The translations under genes were made by a program, and so were the position numbers. A DNA stretch of 64,000 nucleotides from Trichomonas vaginalis G3 (Eukaryota; Parabasalia; Trichomonadida; Trichomonadidae). Under the pieces are notes generated by a model. The model saw only the letters and a program-made list of their open reading frames with translations, was not told the DNA's origin and made no database searches. This document shows positions 38,978-48,500 of the stretch, piece after piece. The first letter of the stretch is position 1; every line of letters begins with the position of its first letter. The stretch spans positions 12,409,962-12,473,961 of the forward strand of contig NC_067208.1 in the NCBI RefSeq assembly GCF_026262505.1, in the 5' to 3' direction.

Positions 38978-39991
38978 TTACTTTTGGTCAAATCTAAAAG
39001 TTAAACTTCCACAAATATATGAAGTTTTAACTTTCGGATTCCTTCGGAGCTCCTCCAAAACGTAAGGCATGAGAGAATCTGGATTTGGATCAATAGAAAC
39101 TAAGTTCGATCGTATCGTATCTTCATTGACCGGAATATGATGATTTCTGTAGCTATTTATCATTGATTGTACGAACAAAAATGATTGTTTCCGTCTATTA
39201 TTCTTAACACTCTGTACGTAAATATATATTGCCGTTGATAATAAAATTATTGAGATTGAAATTGTCAAAAATATATGAGATTCAATCTCTTGGCGGACAA
39301 TACATGATATAGGTTTCTGCATATTGGTGGAATAATACAATTCTTGATTGTCTTCTGTAACATTTCCAATTGTATTTTCATAAACTAAGTGATCAACAGC
39401 TTTATTTGATAAATACTCGATATCGACATTCTTAAATTTAGAATGGCGTATCAAATGGATGAGTAAATCGTTCCTAGTTATGTATTTTGTTTTATCTAAT
39501 CGGCAATCAAAGCGTCCTGCTTGTTTTTCTAGCAGTTTTATCTCATATTCGTATAGACTGGATATATATATTGAGTCATCGTCATCGTATATACAACGCC
39601 TGTGCATTAATTTGAAACCTTCATGACATTTTGCTTTTCCTTCCGAACAAATTGCATTTGAAGGACATTTAATACACAAACCGGTTGGATTTTCGCTATC
39701 ACAAAATAATTTTTTCGATGGTTTCAAATAATTAAAAGCAATTATCAAAACAATTGCAGATAAAGCAACAAATAATGCAATAAAAAGCTTATTAACTATT
39801 GAATCTAAATGATGATCAAATGTTTCTCCTAATAATTCTTTATCTCGCTGAATATCTGTCCCTTGAATTTTTTGTTTGATAAGATTGACAAGTTCTTCCT
39901 GAGGAGCATCATATCTAGGGGTAACACCAAGCTTTTTTAAAGCATCGAATAATTGCCCTCGAGGTACTGCTGATAAATAATCATTATTCAT
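38978..39991 (-). CDS. Man1/Src1 (Heh)-type inner nuclear membrane protein
   Basis: A 337-aa protein. Residues 5-42 form a HeH/LEM-like helix-turn-helix (LFDALKKLGVTPRYDAPQEE). TM1 is about 69-89. A Cys-rich lumenal stretch follows (LCIKCPSNAICSEGKAKC, then GFKLMHRRC), the hallmark of the MSC domain. TM2 is about 239-259. The C-terminal ~75 residues fit the winged-helix end of the family. Proteins of this family span the inner nuclear envelope twice and tether chromatin. It is shorter than yeast Src1 or human MAN1 but complete. Polinton A lies 74 bp past its stop, so its 3' flank is altered. Confidence 0.85.
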   Translation of the reverse strand: MNNDYLSAVPRGQLFDALKKLGVTPRYDAPQEELVNLIKQKIQGTDIQRDKELLGETFDHHLDSIVNKLFIALFVALSAIVLIIAFNYLKPSKKLFCDSENPTGLCIKCPSNAICSEGKAKCHEGFKLMHRRCIYDDDDSIYISSLYEYEIKLLEKQAGRFDCRLDKTKYITRNDLLIHLIRHSKFKNVDIEYLSNKAVDHLVYENTIGNVTEDNQELYYSTNMQKPISCIVRQEIESHIFLTISISIILLSTAIYIYVQSVKNNRRKQSFLFVQSMINSYRNHHIPVNEDTIRSNLVSIDPNPDSLMPYVLEELRRNPKVKTSYICGSLTFRFDQK

Positions 39992-40628
39992 TATAATTTT
40001 TGATCGGAGTCACTTTTTTTGGATTTATAAAGAGCAAGACATCTTTACATCATTTCTTTCAATTGTTACACTAGATGTAACACACAAGAATTCAAAGTAC
40101 AGTTAAATGCCTTTAAAGCACACTTTCATAAGTGTCCTTCAAGAATTTTTCATGTTATTTGAATTGAAAAAGTATATATTCATTTTTGAATATGTATTTA
40201 TATATACTTGCAGAGAACGAACATTATGAGTGACTACTTCCAAATGAGTTTTCCTAAATTTTATGAATTCAATATCTTTTTCGAGATTTTATATCTAATA
40301 ACATCATATCAATGTGTAATTAGAATCTCAAAGATAAGTGTTGAAAGTGATCATGGCAGTGTATGAAAGTTCGTTTGAATTCATTTTGATTCATTAGTTC
40401 TACACATGATATCAGTAGATTTCATATGTTATAGATAAACGATGAATAGATTTATGATAGTTCAGTGCTTTATGCAATTTATCCAAATAAAACCTCAAAA
40501 AGATTTTGAATTTTGCAAAAAAATTTGACATTGACATCATATTTATATTGAATTTCTTTCCATTTTCTGTGATAGAATTAATACATACTTTCATCCTCTA
40601 GTGTCGATTTTTTAATATTTTTTTTTCG
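39992..40628. other. Divergent intergenic region, no gene seen
   Basis: About 640 AT-rich bases between the divergent starts of the Man1/Src1-like gene and VPS53; promoters for both must lie here. I see no RNA gene or repeat. Confidence 0.55.
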
Positions 40629-42779
40629 ATGTTTGGGGAAGCGATGGATCGAGATGAACTCGATCGCGAGTTAGCATCTCCAGATTTTAATGCAGCAATT
40701 ATGGTCAATAAACTTATTCCTAACGAGAATGCCCTTGCAGAGACAGGAAAAATCTTACTTGACCTCAGAAAAAGAGAATATAAAATCAATCAGTCGATTA
40801 AGGATGTTGTTCGTGACGACTCCGTATTAGGAAACAAGTCAGATGGAATTTTAACAGAAACAAAGAATTCGATTGTTCAATTATCAGAAAAAATCCAAAG
40901 AATTTACAACCAAGCCATCGAAACAGAAAAAGTTGTACGAGAAATCTGTGGAGGAATCAAACCTCTTGACAATGCCAAGATCAATCTTACTATATCTGTT
41001 AGAGTTCTTCAACAATATCAACAAATCATGGCGTTATTGAAAGATTTAGAAGCAAACGTTGACGCGAAGGATTACCCAGGTTGCACAAACGATTTAAAGG
41101 CCTTAAATGAATTTTTCGAGAAATATGACAAATATAAAAATACTCCACAGTTTGTTCCATTAATTAAACGGTACAATCAACTTCGTGCTCTTCTTAGAGA
41201 AAAAATCTCGCACGATTTCGAGCTTGTTACCGGCAGAGGCCTCGTAGATCAAAGTAACCTTCCAATGTGCGCCTGCATTACCGCATTTGGCAAAGAATTC
41301 CAAGAAGAAATCATTACACTACTCTGCCACAAGTGGCTCTACATGTACGGAGAGACTTTTCGAAATTCTACTTTAGCCGAAGCCAAAAACCGCTACAACT
41401 GGTTCAAACAGCGCTTAGAAGTCTACAAGAAGCAAGTAGGAGACGGTTTCCCCAAAGAATGGCGCGTACAATACCATATGACGTTAGAATTTTGTAAAAT
41501 GACGGCTGACCAGTTCGAAACCATCCTAAACAAGGAAGATCCAAGCGTCAAAGAATACCTGAATGCTTTCGAGCTCACAGTTAAGTTTGAAGAGAAAATG
41601 GCGTCCGCATTCACTCAATCAGTTGAAATTCCATTCGATCCAAACGCCCAGATGCCAGAGTTCGGCCAAGATGCAGACGGTGTCCGCCAAAAGTGGGAAT
41701 GGCTTCAAAGACAAAAAGAAGGAATTGGCGAAACGAAATTACAGCCAGCAACAGAGTTTTACGGCAAGATCGCTCACGCATTTGCTCCTCATCTCCAGTT
41801 ATACCTTGATTACGAGAAGAAATCGATTTCCAAGATAATTCAAACCGGAATTGACAACGCAAGAAAGGAAATCGATGCAGAAGAGCGCCAATTATCATCA
41901 GCAACAGGTATAGTGTTGAACATGAAGGCGACTATTGATAAATGCGCTGGTTTTGGCGTTGATCAATCTTTATTGAAGTTATTTGTTATGCTTAAAGAGC
42001 TTTTGATCCAATATATCACATCATTGACGGGAGCTCTTCCAAGGAAACCCCAGAAAGATAACGATTTCGAGTTAATTTCCTGTATCGCAAATACATCTTC
42101 ATGGTTTTTGAACATTGCGGACTCTTTGGCCGACAAAATCAAGTCAATCATTAATGAGGAGTACCAGGGCGGCATAGTTGTCGAAGATGTTAAAGAAACA
42201 ATCGGTGAAGAATTAAGAAAACAATTAGTTTACTTCGCTGATGTATTTATGAAGGAAAACGAGTCATACCTTATGTCAATTGGTGCTTGCACATGGAAAC
42301 CAAGTGACGCTGATGAGAAATTACCAAGAAAATTGTTGGATTCTTTCGAATCTAGATTTTCTGTCATAAACAACTGGCTAACAATAGACAATCTCAATCG
42401 TCTGAGATCTACATTTGTCCAGAAACTTGTCCAAATCGTAAGAGATTCGTTCGTGAAACAGAAATTGATTACATTGGACCAAGCTTCGTCGATTTCATCT
42501 TGTTTGAAGGAGTTGAAGTCGACTGTGACATACTGGACGAAGGGAGATAGCCAGATTGTTCAGAAGAGAATCAACGCTGAGTTCCAGAACATAGAAAATG
42601 AAGTAACAATTATCATTTCTCCTGAAGTTGCAATGGCCCAAGTCTACGTCACAAAGATGAAGAAACCATCAAAGGAACACTTCCAGACACTCGTGAGAAT
42701 GAAAGGTCTCAAGGGTCAGGAAGAGGCAAAGGCAATGGAGTCTTACCAGAAAGAACTCGCCGAACTCAACAAATCATAA
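40629..42779 (+). CDS. VPS53: VPS53, subunit of the GARP/EARP tethering complex
   Basis: A 716-aa helical protein of VPS53 type. The N-terminal region (about 15-130) has the heptad-rich coiled coil preceded by FNAAIMVNKLIPNENALAE, as in VPS53 (phenylalanine-NPxxYINxLFP...). The middle has FDVxGR-like text (FELVTGRGL), and near residue 485 ISCIANTSSWFLNIADSL corresponds to the conserved ISCVxNTxEYC segment. GARP/EARP tethers endosome-derived vesicles at the Golgi, recycling cargo such as lysosomal sorting receptors. Length is slightly below other family members. The ATG at 40644 is an alternative start. The frame is intact. Confidence 0.92.
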   Translation: MFGEAMDRDELDRELASPDFNAAIMVNKLIPNENALAETGKILLDLRKREYKINQSIKDVVRDDSVLGNKSDGILTETKNSIVQLSEKIQRIYNQAIETEKVVREICGGIKPLDNAKINLTISVRVLQQYQQIMALLKDLEANVDAKDYPGCTNDLKALNEFFEKYDKYKNTPQFVPLIKRYNQLRALLREKISHDFELVTGRGLVDQSNLPMCACITAFGKEFQEEIITLLCHKWLYMYGETFRNSTLAEAKNRYNWFKQRLEVYKKQVGDGFPKEWRVQYHMTLEFCKMTADQFETILNKEDPSVKEYLNAFELTVKFEEKMASAFTQSVEIPFDPNAQMPEFGQDADGVRQKWEWLQRQKEGIGETKLQPATEFYGKIAHAFAPHLQLYLDYEKKSISKIIQTGIDNARKEIDAEERQLSSATGIVLNMKATIDKCAGFGVDQSLLKLFVMLKELLIQYITSLTGALPRKPQKDNDFELISCIANTSSWFLNIADSLADKIKSIINEEYQGGIVVEDVKETIGEELRKQLVYFADVFMKENESYLMSIGACTWKPSDADEKLPRKLLDSFESRFSVINNWLTIDNLNRLRSTFVQKLVQIVRDSFVKQKLITLDQASSISSCLKELKSTVTYWTKGDSQIVQKRINAEFQNIENEVTIIISPEVAMAQVYVTKMKKPSKEHFQTLVRMKGLKGQEEAKAMESYQKELAELNKS

Positions 42780-43328
42780 TTTTTTTCTATTTGATTTTTA
42801 TTTATAAACAAAATTATGTTAAAAAGAAATTCAATTGTTTTTACTCCCTTTCCATGTCTTCGAAAGAACTTTAGTTGGATTTATATAAACATATAACTTT
42901 GCTAAAAGTCCATTAGCATATCATATAGTGCATATATTTAACATAGGCTCTTTTTTTTCCTCACTTGGTATATAATTCAACGGAGATCAATCTTTTTTTT
43001 TGGTAACAGAGTTTCTAGAGCCTGATCTTTTGTTTCTGTGCTTGATGATTTCTATTTTGAGATATGAAAGAATGAGGCAATAAATGCATTCAACAGTTTT
43101 TATATCGATTTGATTATTAATAGTTTAGATCTCATATATTTTTCATTTTTTTTTCTCTCATTGACAATAACCAATGTTGACATATAGGCTAATATTTGTT
43201 AATATTTTTTTGAAATCCAGAAAATGAATATTTGCTATGCTGTATTTACAGTTATTTAAGCTGTTTTTTTTTCATTAACAAATAGCGACGATAGAGGAAG
43301 TTTGGCCAATAAAAGACTTTTAAAATTA
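42780..43328. other. Intergenic, no gene seen; possible initiator near the end
   Basis: About 550 AT-rich bases. TCATT at 43272-43276 fits the trichomonad initiator, 52 bases before the ATG of the ankyrin gene. Confidence 0.5.
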
Positions 43329-44235
43329 ATGTATCAAGAGCTTATTCAGAATTTCGAATATATTGGAGCTCACGTCGAAGATTATATTGACGATAATAAG
43401 TTATTTGCTACTTTCGAAATTGAAGATATCGCCAAAATCATGAAATTCTCAAATTTGTCAACAAATAACTTCATTACTATTCTGAAGCAGGCCCATTCTA
43501 TAACCGATGCAAATACATTATATTCATGTACTCGAAATGCGAATGTTATGATTCAAAACTTCGAAGAAGTCATTTCTCTTCTTAAATCAGTCAGTGAATT
43601 TATGAAACTAAGAATATTTGATGGAGTTATTGATTTTTTAATACAAACCGGAAAGTACGTGTCTGATTTGATCGAACAAATACAAAGTCTTCAAACACAA
43701 CTCAATCAAAATACTGTAGAAAACGATCAAAGCGAAATTATAACAAAAATCATTAATCTTTACTTTTCTGATGATTTTGAATATTTCTACATTTATCTCA
43801 ATCGGCTTTCATCTCAAGGAAATAAAGACATTCTTTCAATACCATGCAAATCAGAACTATGGAAGAAACAAAATTCTCATGGCCGAAACGTTCTTCATGT
43901 AGCAAGTCAATTTGGAGACATAAATTTTGTTAAATCTCTCATCGAATGCGGTTGTGATATAGAAACAAAGGATATTAATGAATGCACTCCACTTTTTTTA
44001 GCATCATCTTACGGTCATCTAGATGTCGTTAAATATCTTGTCTCTATTGGAGCCGAAAAAGAAGCAAAGAATAATGATGGACAAACTCCACTCATGGTAG
44101 CGTCATCAGCAGGTCGCCTTGAAGTTGTTAAATATCTTGTCTCTGTGGGTGCTAATAGAGAAGCAAAAAATAATAAAGGATATACTCCACTCCTTCATGC
44201 ATCAATGCAAGGTAACCTTGAAGTTGTTAAATATA

Positions 44236-45532
44236 GGGTGTCCAAAGGTGCGTTTAGCACAGCGCTCTATATGAGACTATTAAAGGAGATATATGCTGAT
44301 TATAAATATATAATAAAAAATATGAATATATGTATATGATGAGTATGTTGTATTTTGGCGCCATGCCGGGATATAAAATGAATTTTGAGACAAGAGGCAG
44401 TTTCGCGGGAAATTTTGGCGGGATTCTTTTTATTTTTTTAATGAATCATAAAGAAAACATCCTCGCTCTTGCAAAAAAATGCAAAGACTGTAAAAAATCT
44501 ACGAGACATTGGTAAAATGCTTCGGTATGGATGCTCCTAGCTATTCCACTGTAACGTATCATGTTAGGATGTATCACTTCATGAACAAAAAGGCGCCCAT
44601 CATAAAAATTGACAAAAAATCGCCGGATCAAAGAAAAATCAAAGCAATTCTTCAAGCGCTAGATGAAGACCCAAGAGCATCACTCAGAAGGATAGAGGAG
44701 ATGACAAAGATACCACGTACAACAGTCAGTTATTATCTGCACAATTATTTGAACTACAAACTAGCGTATACACGTTGGGTTCCGCACAACCTTAATTCAG
44801 TTCAAAAAAATCTAGAGTCCAATCTTCGAAAGAGCTCCTCTCTATATTGCGTGCGTATCAATCCAAGAAGTTTCGCTTTTTAGTAACAGGGGACGAGTCT
44901 TGGTTTCAATATGCAACAGAAGCCAAAATCATGTGGATCCCGAAGGATGAAAATCCGCAAACATTCCCGAAGAAAAAAATTGACACACCAATGATTATGG
45001 TGTCGGTTTTTTGGGGCGTAAATGACATCATCGCAATTGATATTCTTCAAAAACCTAATACGATGATGCTCAGTATCTAATTGACAATGTTCTTACTCAA
45101 ATTATCAATTCTGATGAGTTTGAGAAATCCAAACAACAAAAACAAAAGTTTGCAATTCATTTTGATAATTCAAGAGTTCACAAAAGTCATAAGGTAATGA
45201 ATTACTTGGTGGAAAACAATGTCAAAGTTGTTCCAAACCCAATTTATTCACCTGATATTGCACCCTCTGACTTTTATTTATTCGGCACGCTAAAAAAGAG
45301 AGCTGAAGGACGCGAATTCGCGAGTCCAGATGATCTTGAAAATTTTGTAAGAGAGCAATTTGAGCAATTTTCTCATGATGATTTAAAGCGTGTCTTTGAA
45401 GCCTGGATCGATCGCTGCGAACGCGTGATTGAATCCAATGGTGATTATATTTAAATAAACTTTATATATATGTAACTTGTTTATTTCTATTCGCAGTATT
45501 CAGGTTTGTGCTAAACACACCTTTGGACACCC
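44236..45532 (+). mobile_element. Tvmar1-like mariner DNA transposon (1,297 bp)
   Basis: Inverted ends: GGGTGTCCAAAGGTGCGTTT at 44236-44255 and its complement at 45513-45532, 28 bp in all with one difference; TA on both sides (44234-44235, 45533-45534). Size is close to the Tvmar1 family (about 1.3 kb) known in T. vaginalis. It sits inside an ankyrin gene, in the same direction. Encoded transposase is frameshifted. Confidence 0.92.
44441..45454 (+). pseudogene. Mariner transposase (DD34D), frameshifted
   Basis: Pieces of one mariner transposase lie in order. They are an N-terminal start at 44441 (MNHKENILALAKK); HTH text at 44509-44883 (RIEEMTKIPRTTVSYYL); the first catalytic Asp in TGDESWFQ near 44890; the second in HFDNSRVH near 45155; and the third in SPDIAPSDFYLFG near 45265. 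The last two Asp are 34 residues apart, the mariner DD34D spacing. The frame changes about three times (near 44510, 44850 and 45070), so this copy cannot make a full enzyme as read. Confidence 0.9.
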
Positions 45533-45928
45533 TATATCTTATCTCTGTTGGAACTCTTAAAGAAGAAGTGAATAATAATGGCCAAACTCCACTCATTTTG
45601 GCATCATGGAGTGGCCAACTTGAAGTCGTTAAATATCTTATCTCAGTTGGAGCTAATATAGAAGCAAAGACTCATGATAGATGGACTCCACTAATGTCTG
45701 CATCATTTAATGGTAGTCTTGAAGTTGTTAAATATCTTGTCTCAGTTGGAGCTAATAAAGAAGCATCGAATAAATTTGGAGACACTTCACTCGCTATGGC
45801 GTCATATCAAAATCACCTTGAAGTTGTTAAATATCTTATCTCAGTTGGGGCTAAATAAGGAAGCTATGTTTGAGGAAATCCGATTACTATTGGAAAAATC
45901 TATAATTTTAAATTATCCATTAGATTAG

Positions 45929-46223
45929 AGAACCACATGATTCCATCACAATTTTGAAAAATAACTTAGTTAGTATCCCTAAGTCGTGTACTGTGGCACT
46001 GCGCGCCTCCGTACACCACTTAGCGGTTTTGACACTTTACGAAACCGATAACGTATATTTTACAACACAACCATAACACCAACTTAACCTTAAATATTTA
46101 CAAAACCATCTGACATATAAACGACTTCACTAATGACTTCACTAATGAATTCACTACCATCCTCACTAAATAAAAATAACCTTATTTTTATTTTTTTTAA
46201 TTTTTTTATTTCATTACAAAGAC
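45929..46223. other. Left edge region of Polinton B
   Basis: After the ankyrin gene remnant the sequence turns GC-rich (CTGTGGCACTGCGCGCCTCC) and is framed by GTGTAC (about 45995) and GTACAC (about 46020). T-rich leader sequence ending TTTCATTACAAAGAC precedes the first gene, with initiator TCATT at 46211-46215. I cannot fix the exact end of the element. Confidence 0.5.
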
Positions 46224-46658
46224 ATGTCCGACTACATTTACTATGACTCTTTCCCAGAACGTTTCCGTGAACTATTCAAAACTCAAGTAAAACTGAGAAA
46301 CATGCATTTTAACAAAGATAGACCCATTGACGATGAAAGAAACCCCGAATATATTACAATCCCATATGACGCAAAGTTCATTGCATACATTCCTTATGGT
46401 CGCAGAGGAACGAAAACTATTTCAACAAAGAACAAAAATTATTTCTGGAGCGATGAAGAAAATTGCCTTATCTACATAAATGCATACTTAAATAAAGCTA
46501 CATATTGTACAAAAGAAGGTTGGACTGGATTTGAGCTCTACATATACGACGACGATGGAAACAGACGCTGTGTATACCCATACGATAATATGTACCATTG
46601 TTTTCATCAAGCATTAAACGAATACATAGTCAGTAAGGGTCTCATTCCTGCTGAGTAG
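46224..46658 (+). CDS. Polinton B protein, 144 aa, unknown
   Basis: Tyr- and charge-rich protein (MSDYIYYDSFPERFRELF) with a beta-rich middle and a C-terminal helix containing CFHQALNEYIVSKGL. No family is recognised. It is the leftmost gene of B and points inward. An initiator match 13 bases before the ATG supports expression. Confidence 0.65.
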   Translation: MSDYIYYDSFPERFRELFKTQVKLRNMHFNKDRPIDDERNPEYITIPYDAKFIAYIPYGRRGTKTISTKNKNYFWSDEENCLIYINAYLNKATYCTKEGWTGFELYIYDDDGNRRCVYPYDNMYHCFHQALNEYIVSKGLIPAE

Positions 46659-46808
46659 AAATGTTATATTTTTGTTCTGTCATTTACATAAAAATAAACG
46701 TTCTCGCTAAATAATAAAATAAACTTAAAAATAAACGTTGTCAGAGGTGAAAAAATAAATTTAGGTGAAGTGGTGAAATCTCACCTCTTTTTTCACCTCT
46801 TTTTTCAC

Positions 46809-46842
46809 CCTAGCCGCAAAGCGGCTCTGACCCTTTGGGTCT
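46809..46842. repeat. 34-nt double-hairpin cassette identical to one in Polinton A
   Basis: AGCCGC-AAA-GCGGCT (46812-46826) and GACCC-TTT-GGGTC (46829-46841). The whole 34 bases equal the complement of 29244-29277. As in A, TCACCT repeats with T-runs lie beside it. Confidence 0.93.
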
Positions 46843-46852
46843 GTTGAATTCA

Positions 46853-47377
46853 TTACTTTATAACTCTCTTCCTTGGTTTCTTTTTAGTTGCTTTCTTCAC
46901 GTCTGTCTCCAGCTTAACTGTCTTTCTTCTTCGTCCGTAATGATACCAGTTACTTCCACCAGTCAATGGGTCAAATGGTCTTTCGTAAGGGTTTCCATAC
47001 ATTCCATAAGGACCATACGGAAGAACTACTGGTGGAGAAGAAACATTTTCTTTAGTTCCATCGACTCTATTTAAATGCATTGTTTCACCTTTCATCTGGT
47101 CATTAAAGTCTTTTGCGTGTTTTGCAAACTCATCGTCCTTTCCTAAAGCATTTTCTGACTCAGTCGCAACCAAATTGGATGCTTTATTTATGAGCCCTAT
47201 TTTATTTAATCTTAACTTCTTTGCAACCCAGCCTCCAATCTTTCCTTTATTTGCATCTAATGTCTTCGAAACCCTTCCTCCACTCATTTTATTTACTGCG
47301 TCATAAGCTCCAAGTGCTTTTGCTCCAAATGCTAATGCTTTTGTTCCCATTGCGCCTAAAGCTGCCCAAGCTACCAT
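46853..47377 (-). CDS. Polinton B pVI-like protein: Gly/Ala-rich start, basic end
   Basis: 174 aa. The N-terminus (MVAWAALGAMGTKALAFGAK) is a hydrophobic Gly/Ala helix, the middle is polar with a PYGPYGMYGNPYERP stretch, and the end is strongly basic (RRRKTVKLETDVKKATKKKP). A membrane-active N-terminus with a basic nuclear or DNA-binding tail recalls adenovirus pVI and like proteins of Polintons and virophages; function inferred. Its ATG directly follows the stop of the upstream gene (TAAATG). Confidence 0.65.
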   Translation of the reverse strand: MVAWAALGAMGTKALAFGAKALGAYDAVNKMSGGRVSKTLDANKGKIGGWVAKKLRLNKIGLINKASNLVATESENALGKDDEFAKHAKDFNDQMKGETMHLNRVDGTKENVSSPPVVLPYGPYGMYGNPYERPFDPLTGGSNWYHYGRRRKTVKLETDVKKATKKKPRKRVIK

Positions 47378-47602
47378 TTACACCATATTAAAATCATCTC
47401 TCTTCAACATTATCTCATAAAAGTTCTCGTTACTGGAGAAAGTCAATGAAACATAAACGTTCTCACGGGCTTCGCCCTCACCGCTTTGCGGTCTATCTAA
47501 CTTATTTCTTATATCATCTATACGCTTCAAAATGTCTGAACAATTGCTAACATCTTCTACAACAGTTATTTCATCATGAATGACCTTCAAAAACAAACTC
47601 AT
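47378..47602 (-). CDS. Small Polinton B protein with translated hairpins
   Basis: A 74-aa protein between two abutting genes. Hairpins GGGC-TTC-GCCC (47467-47477) and CCGC-TTT-GCGG (47481-47491) are read in frame as RPQSGEGEARE. Its ATG directly follows the TAA of the upstream gene. Unknown function. Confidence 0.6.
   Translation of the reverse strand: MSLFLKVIHDEITVVEDVSNCSDILKRIDDIRNKLDRPQSGEGEARENVYVSLTFSSNENFYEIMLKRDDFNMV
47467..47491. repeat. Two GC-rich hairpins inside a Polinton B gene
   Basis: GGGC-TTC-GCCC and CCGC-TTT-GCGG, side by side and translated. Same family as in element A. Confidence 0.88.
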
Positions 47603-48484
47603 TTAATATGCTATTAAAATCATCTCAATAATGAGTCCATCCTTTCCGTCTTTGGGTAGCACAACATCTTTCATTGAAGAAGGTTCGACAAGTCTTATGT
47701 TAAACTTACTGACAAAGTTTGTTATACTATAATGCTTCGGTGGCGAATACATATAGTTTGAAAGACATAATATAGATTCTTCAGCAAATTCACTTATACT
47801 GGATTTTATAACAATGTTCTCACGAGACCAAATACCACCAATTGACAATCTTGTAAGCAATCCTGCTGAACCTTCAACTATAAACGTCGATGGTAACATT
47901 CCACGAAGGTCATCTATTGACATCGTTGAGTCACTGTATTTAAATATTTTCTTAAAGCAATCGTCATTATCTAACCATGCAATAGCTTTGAAGTTTTCAT
48001 TCGAATATACATCTGCTTCATTAAATGTAAATCCTGACTTCTTTGCAGAGACGACTTTAAAATCTATTGTGTTTGTTTCAAAATTATATGCTATGCTAAC
48101 TTCTGAAGGTAATGGATGTCCTTCCGCAGTCAGTTGTTCTCTCACTACCGTTTGAAGCTTTGTATTAAAAACTTTCATGTCATCTCCTGTATCTAAGTTC
48201 ACATACACAGCAACAGGGAAACTATCTTGCTTCTTTGTTTCATCATTATATCTCAAAACATTAAAGTTCTTCAATAATATTGTTCTTCCTGCTGGAATAC
48301 TTCTAACTTGTCTTATTTCAATAGCTTTCTCACCTCCTACATACTCTACCCAGTGTCTTGGATATTCATAAGTATACTGACTTTCTTGAATTTTGGTTGG
48401 TTTCATCATAACATGTTCATAGTATATCTTTATACTCTTGTCAGTTAGACTCGGTGCTATGTTCTGAATATTTCTGACTTGCAT
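47603..48484 (-). CDS. Polinton B beta-rich virion-type protein, 293 aa
   Basis: From the ATG at 48484 (MQVRNIQNIAPS) the protein is a succession of short beta strands ending IIEMILIAY. The C-terminal half corresponds in pattern to the 159-aa protein of element A. A jelly-roll minor capsid (penton-like) role is plausible but unproved. It is divergent from the ATPase with only 16 bases between the two start codons. Confidence 0.65.
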   Translation of the reverse strand: MQVRNIQNIAPSLTDKSIKIYYEHVMMKPTKIQESQYTYEYPRHWVEYVGGEKAIEIRQVRSIPAGRTILLKNFNVLRYNDETKKQDSFPVAVYVNLDTGDDMKVFNTKLQTVVREQLTAEGHPLPSEVSIAYNFETNTIDFKVVSAKKSGFTFNEADVYSNENFKAIAWLDNDDCFKKIFKYSDSTMSIDDLRGMLPSTFIVEGSAGLLTRLSIGGIWSRENIVIKSSISEFAEESILCLSNYMYSPPKHYSITNFVSKFNIRLVEPSSMKDVVLPKDGKDGLIIEMILIAY

Positions 48485-48500
48485 TTTTAATGGAGATAAA

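Larger units (their letters stand above)
43329..45858 (+). pseudogene. Ankyrin-repeat protein gene interrupted by a mariner
   Basis: The reading frame begins MYQELIQNFEYIGAHVEDY (ATG at 43329; the frame is open further upstream to 43260 but without an ATG). The first ~180 residues are a helical domain typical of trichomonad ankyrin proteins, followed by repeats (TPLxxAS, GxLEVVKYLVSVGA). The repeats stop inside VKY at 44233 and resume at 45535 with LISVG; removing the mariner and one TA would join VKY directly to LISVG. After insertion the repeats run to a stop at 45858. Beyond it, another frame continues a little (NKEAMFEEIRLLLE to 45928), suggesting a further one-base change near 45855. Confidence 0.88.
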
